This document shows, piece after piece, positions 23,477-23,500 of a stretch of DNA of 23,500 bases (position 1 is the first letter of the stretch; each line of letters starts with the position of its first letter). Origin of the DNA: CAWUIO01 sp963922455 (GTDB lineage: Bacteria; Bacteroidota; Bacteroidia; Cytophagales; Microscillaceae). The notes beneath the pieces were generated by a model. That model searched no databases, was not told the origin of the DNA, and was given only the letters and a program-made list of their open reading frames with translations. The stretch lies in contig CAWUIO010000101.1 in the NCBI GenBank assembly GCA_963922455.1, positions 1-23,500 of the forward strand, in the 5' to 3' direction. Position numbers and translations under genes: made by a program.

Positions 23477-23500
23477 ACGCAATCTTTATTTAAAAATGAA

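Larger units (their letters stand above)
23109..23500. other. 392-bp gene-free stretch at the right edge
   Basis: No credible gene is seen. From left to right it holds an inverted repeat next to the DUF255 start, a short AT- then G-rich segment, dispersed repeat copy C, an 11-unit heptamer array and an intrinsic terminator on the plus strand. An open plus-strand frame through 23191-23439 is only the translation of the repeats (a REPRAES-type periodic peptide) and is not called. Confidence 0.7.

Overview
The window (about 23.5 kb, moderate GC) comes from a member of the Bacteroidota, most likely a gliding or environmental lineage such as Saprospiria or Cytophagia; the exact genus cannot be read from the sequence. 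The evidence is a giant surface protein with a type-B type-IX-secretion (T9SS) C-terminal signal, TonB-dependent receptor and TlpA proteins of Bacteroidota style, a HAMP/GAF/PAS protein of a kind common in this phylum, and candidate promoters of the phylum-specific TTG-N20-TAnnTTTG form.

Layout, left to right. 1-208: a 21-bp tandem array of AAGTACTT palindromes and a hairpin downstream of the first operon. 209-8104 (minus): a TonB-dependent receptor followed 24 bp later by a 1771-residue T9SS adhesin carrying sixteen Ig/PKD-like repeats. 8346-8762 (plus): an OsmC-family peroxidase-like protein. 8772-12288 (minus): trpC-trpF-trpB with translational overlaps, followed by a TlpA-like thioredoxin lipoprotein or exported protein in the place where trpA would be expected. 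12405-12608 (plus): a small excalibur-domain lipoprotein. 12614-14185 (minus): a four-helix membrane protein overlapping an ECF sigma factor gene, then (upstream) an unrecognised 144-residue conserved protein. 14400-15854 (minus): a soluble GAF-PAS coiled-coil protein with no output domain. 16027-17543 (plus): a serine hydrolase of the beta-lactamase fold and a small membrane protein. 17713-18519 (minus): an alpha-carbonic anhydrase lipoprotein. 18755-21028 (plus): an RND/MMPL-type exporter. 21036-23108 (minus): a DUF255 (YyaL/SSP411) thioredoxin-domain protein. 23109-23500: no gene; a dispersed repeat, an 11-unit heptanucleotide array and a strong intrinsic terminator.

Most genes are ordinary chromosomal housekeeping or envelope genes. 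The less ordinary material is mainly non-coding: one GC-rich element of about 130 bp is present three times in intergenic spacers (around 14221, 17578 and 23216), and there are two different short tandem arrays at the window edges. Within proteins, the adhesin repeats are organised as an A-B two-unit higher-order repeat, the TlpA protein has an unusual N-terminal domain resembling a TonB plug-type segment, and the RND exporter has lost the acidic residue in its first-half TM4 while keeping it in the second half. I saw no clear undescribed defence or mobile system, no CRISPR array, no tRNA or rRNA, and no transposase.
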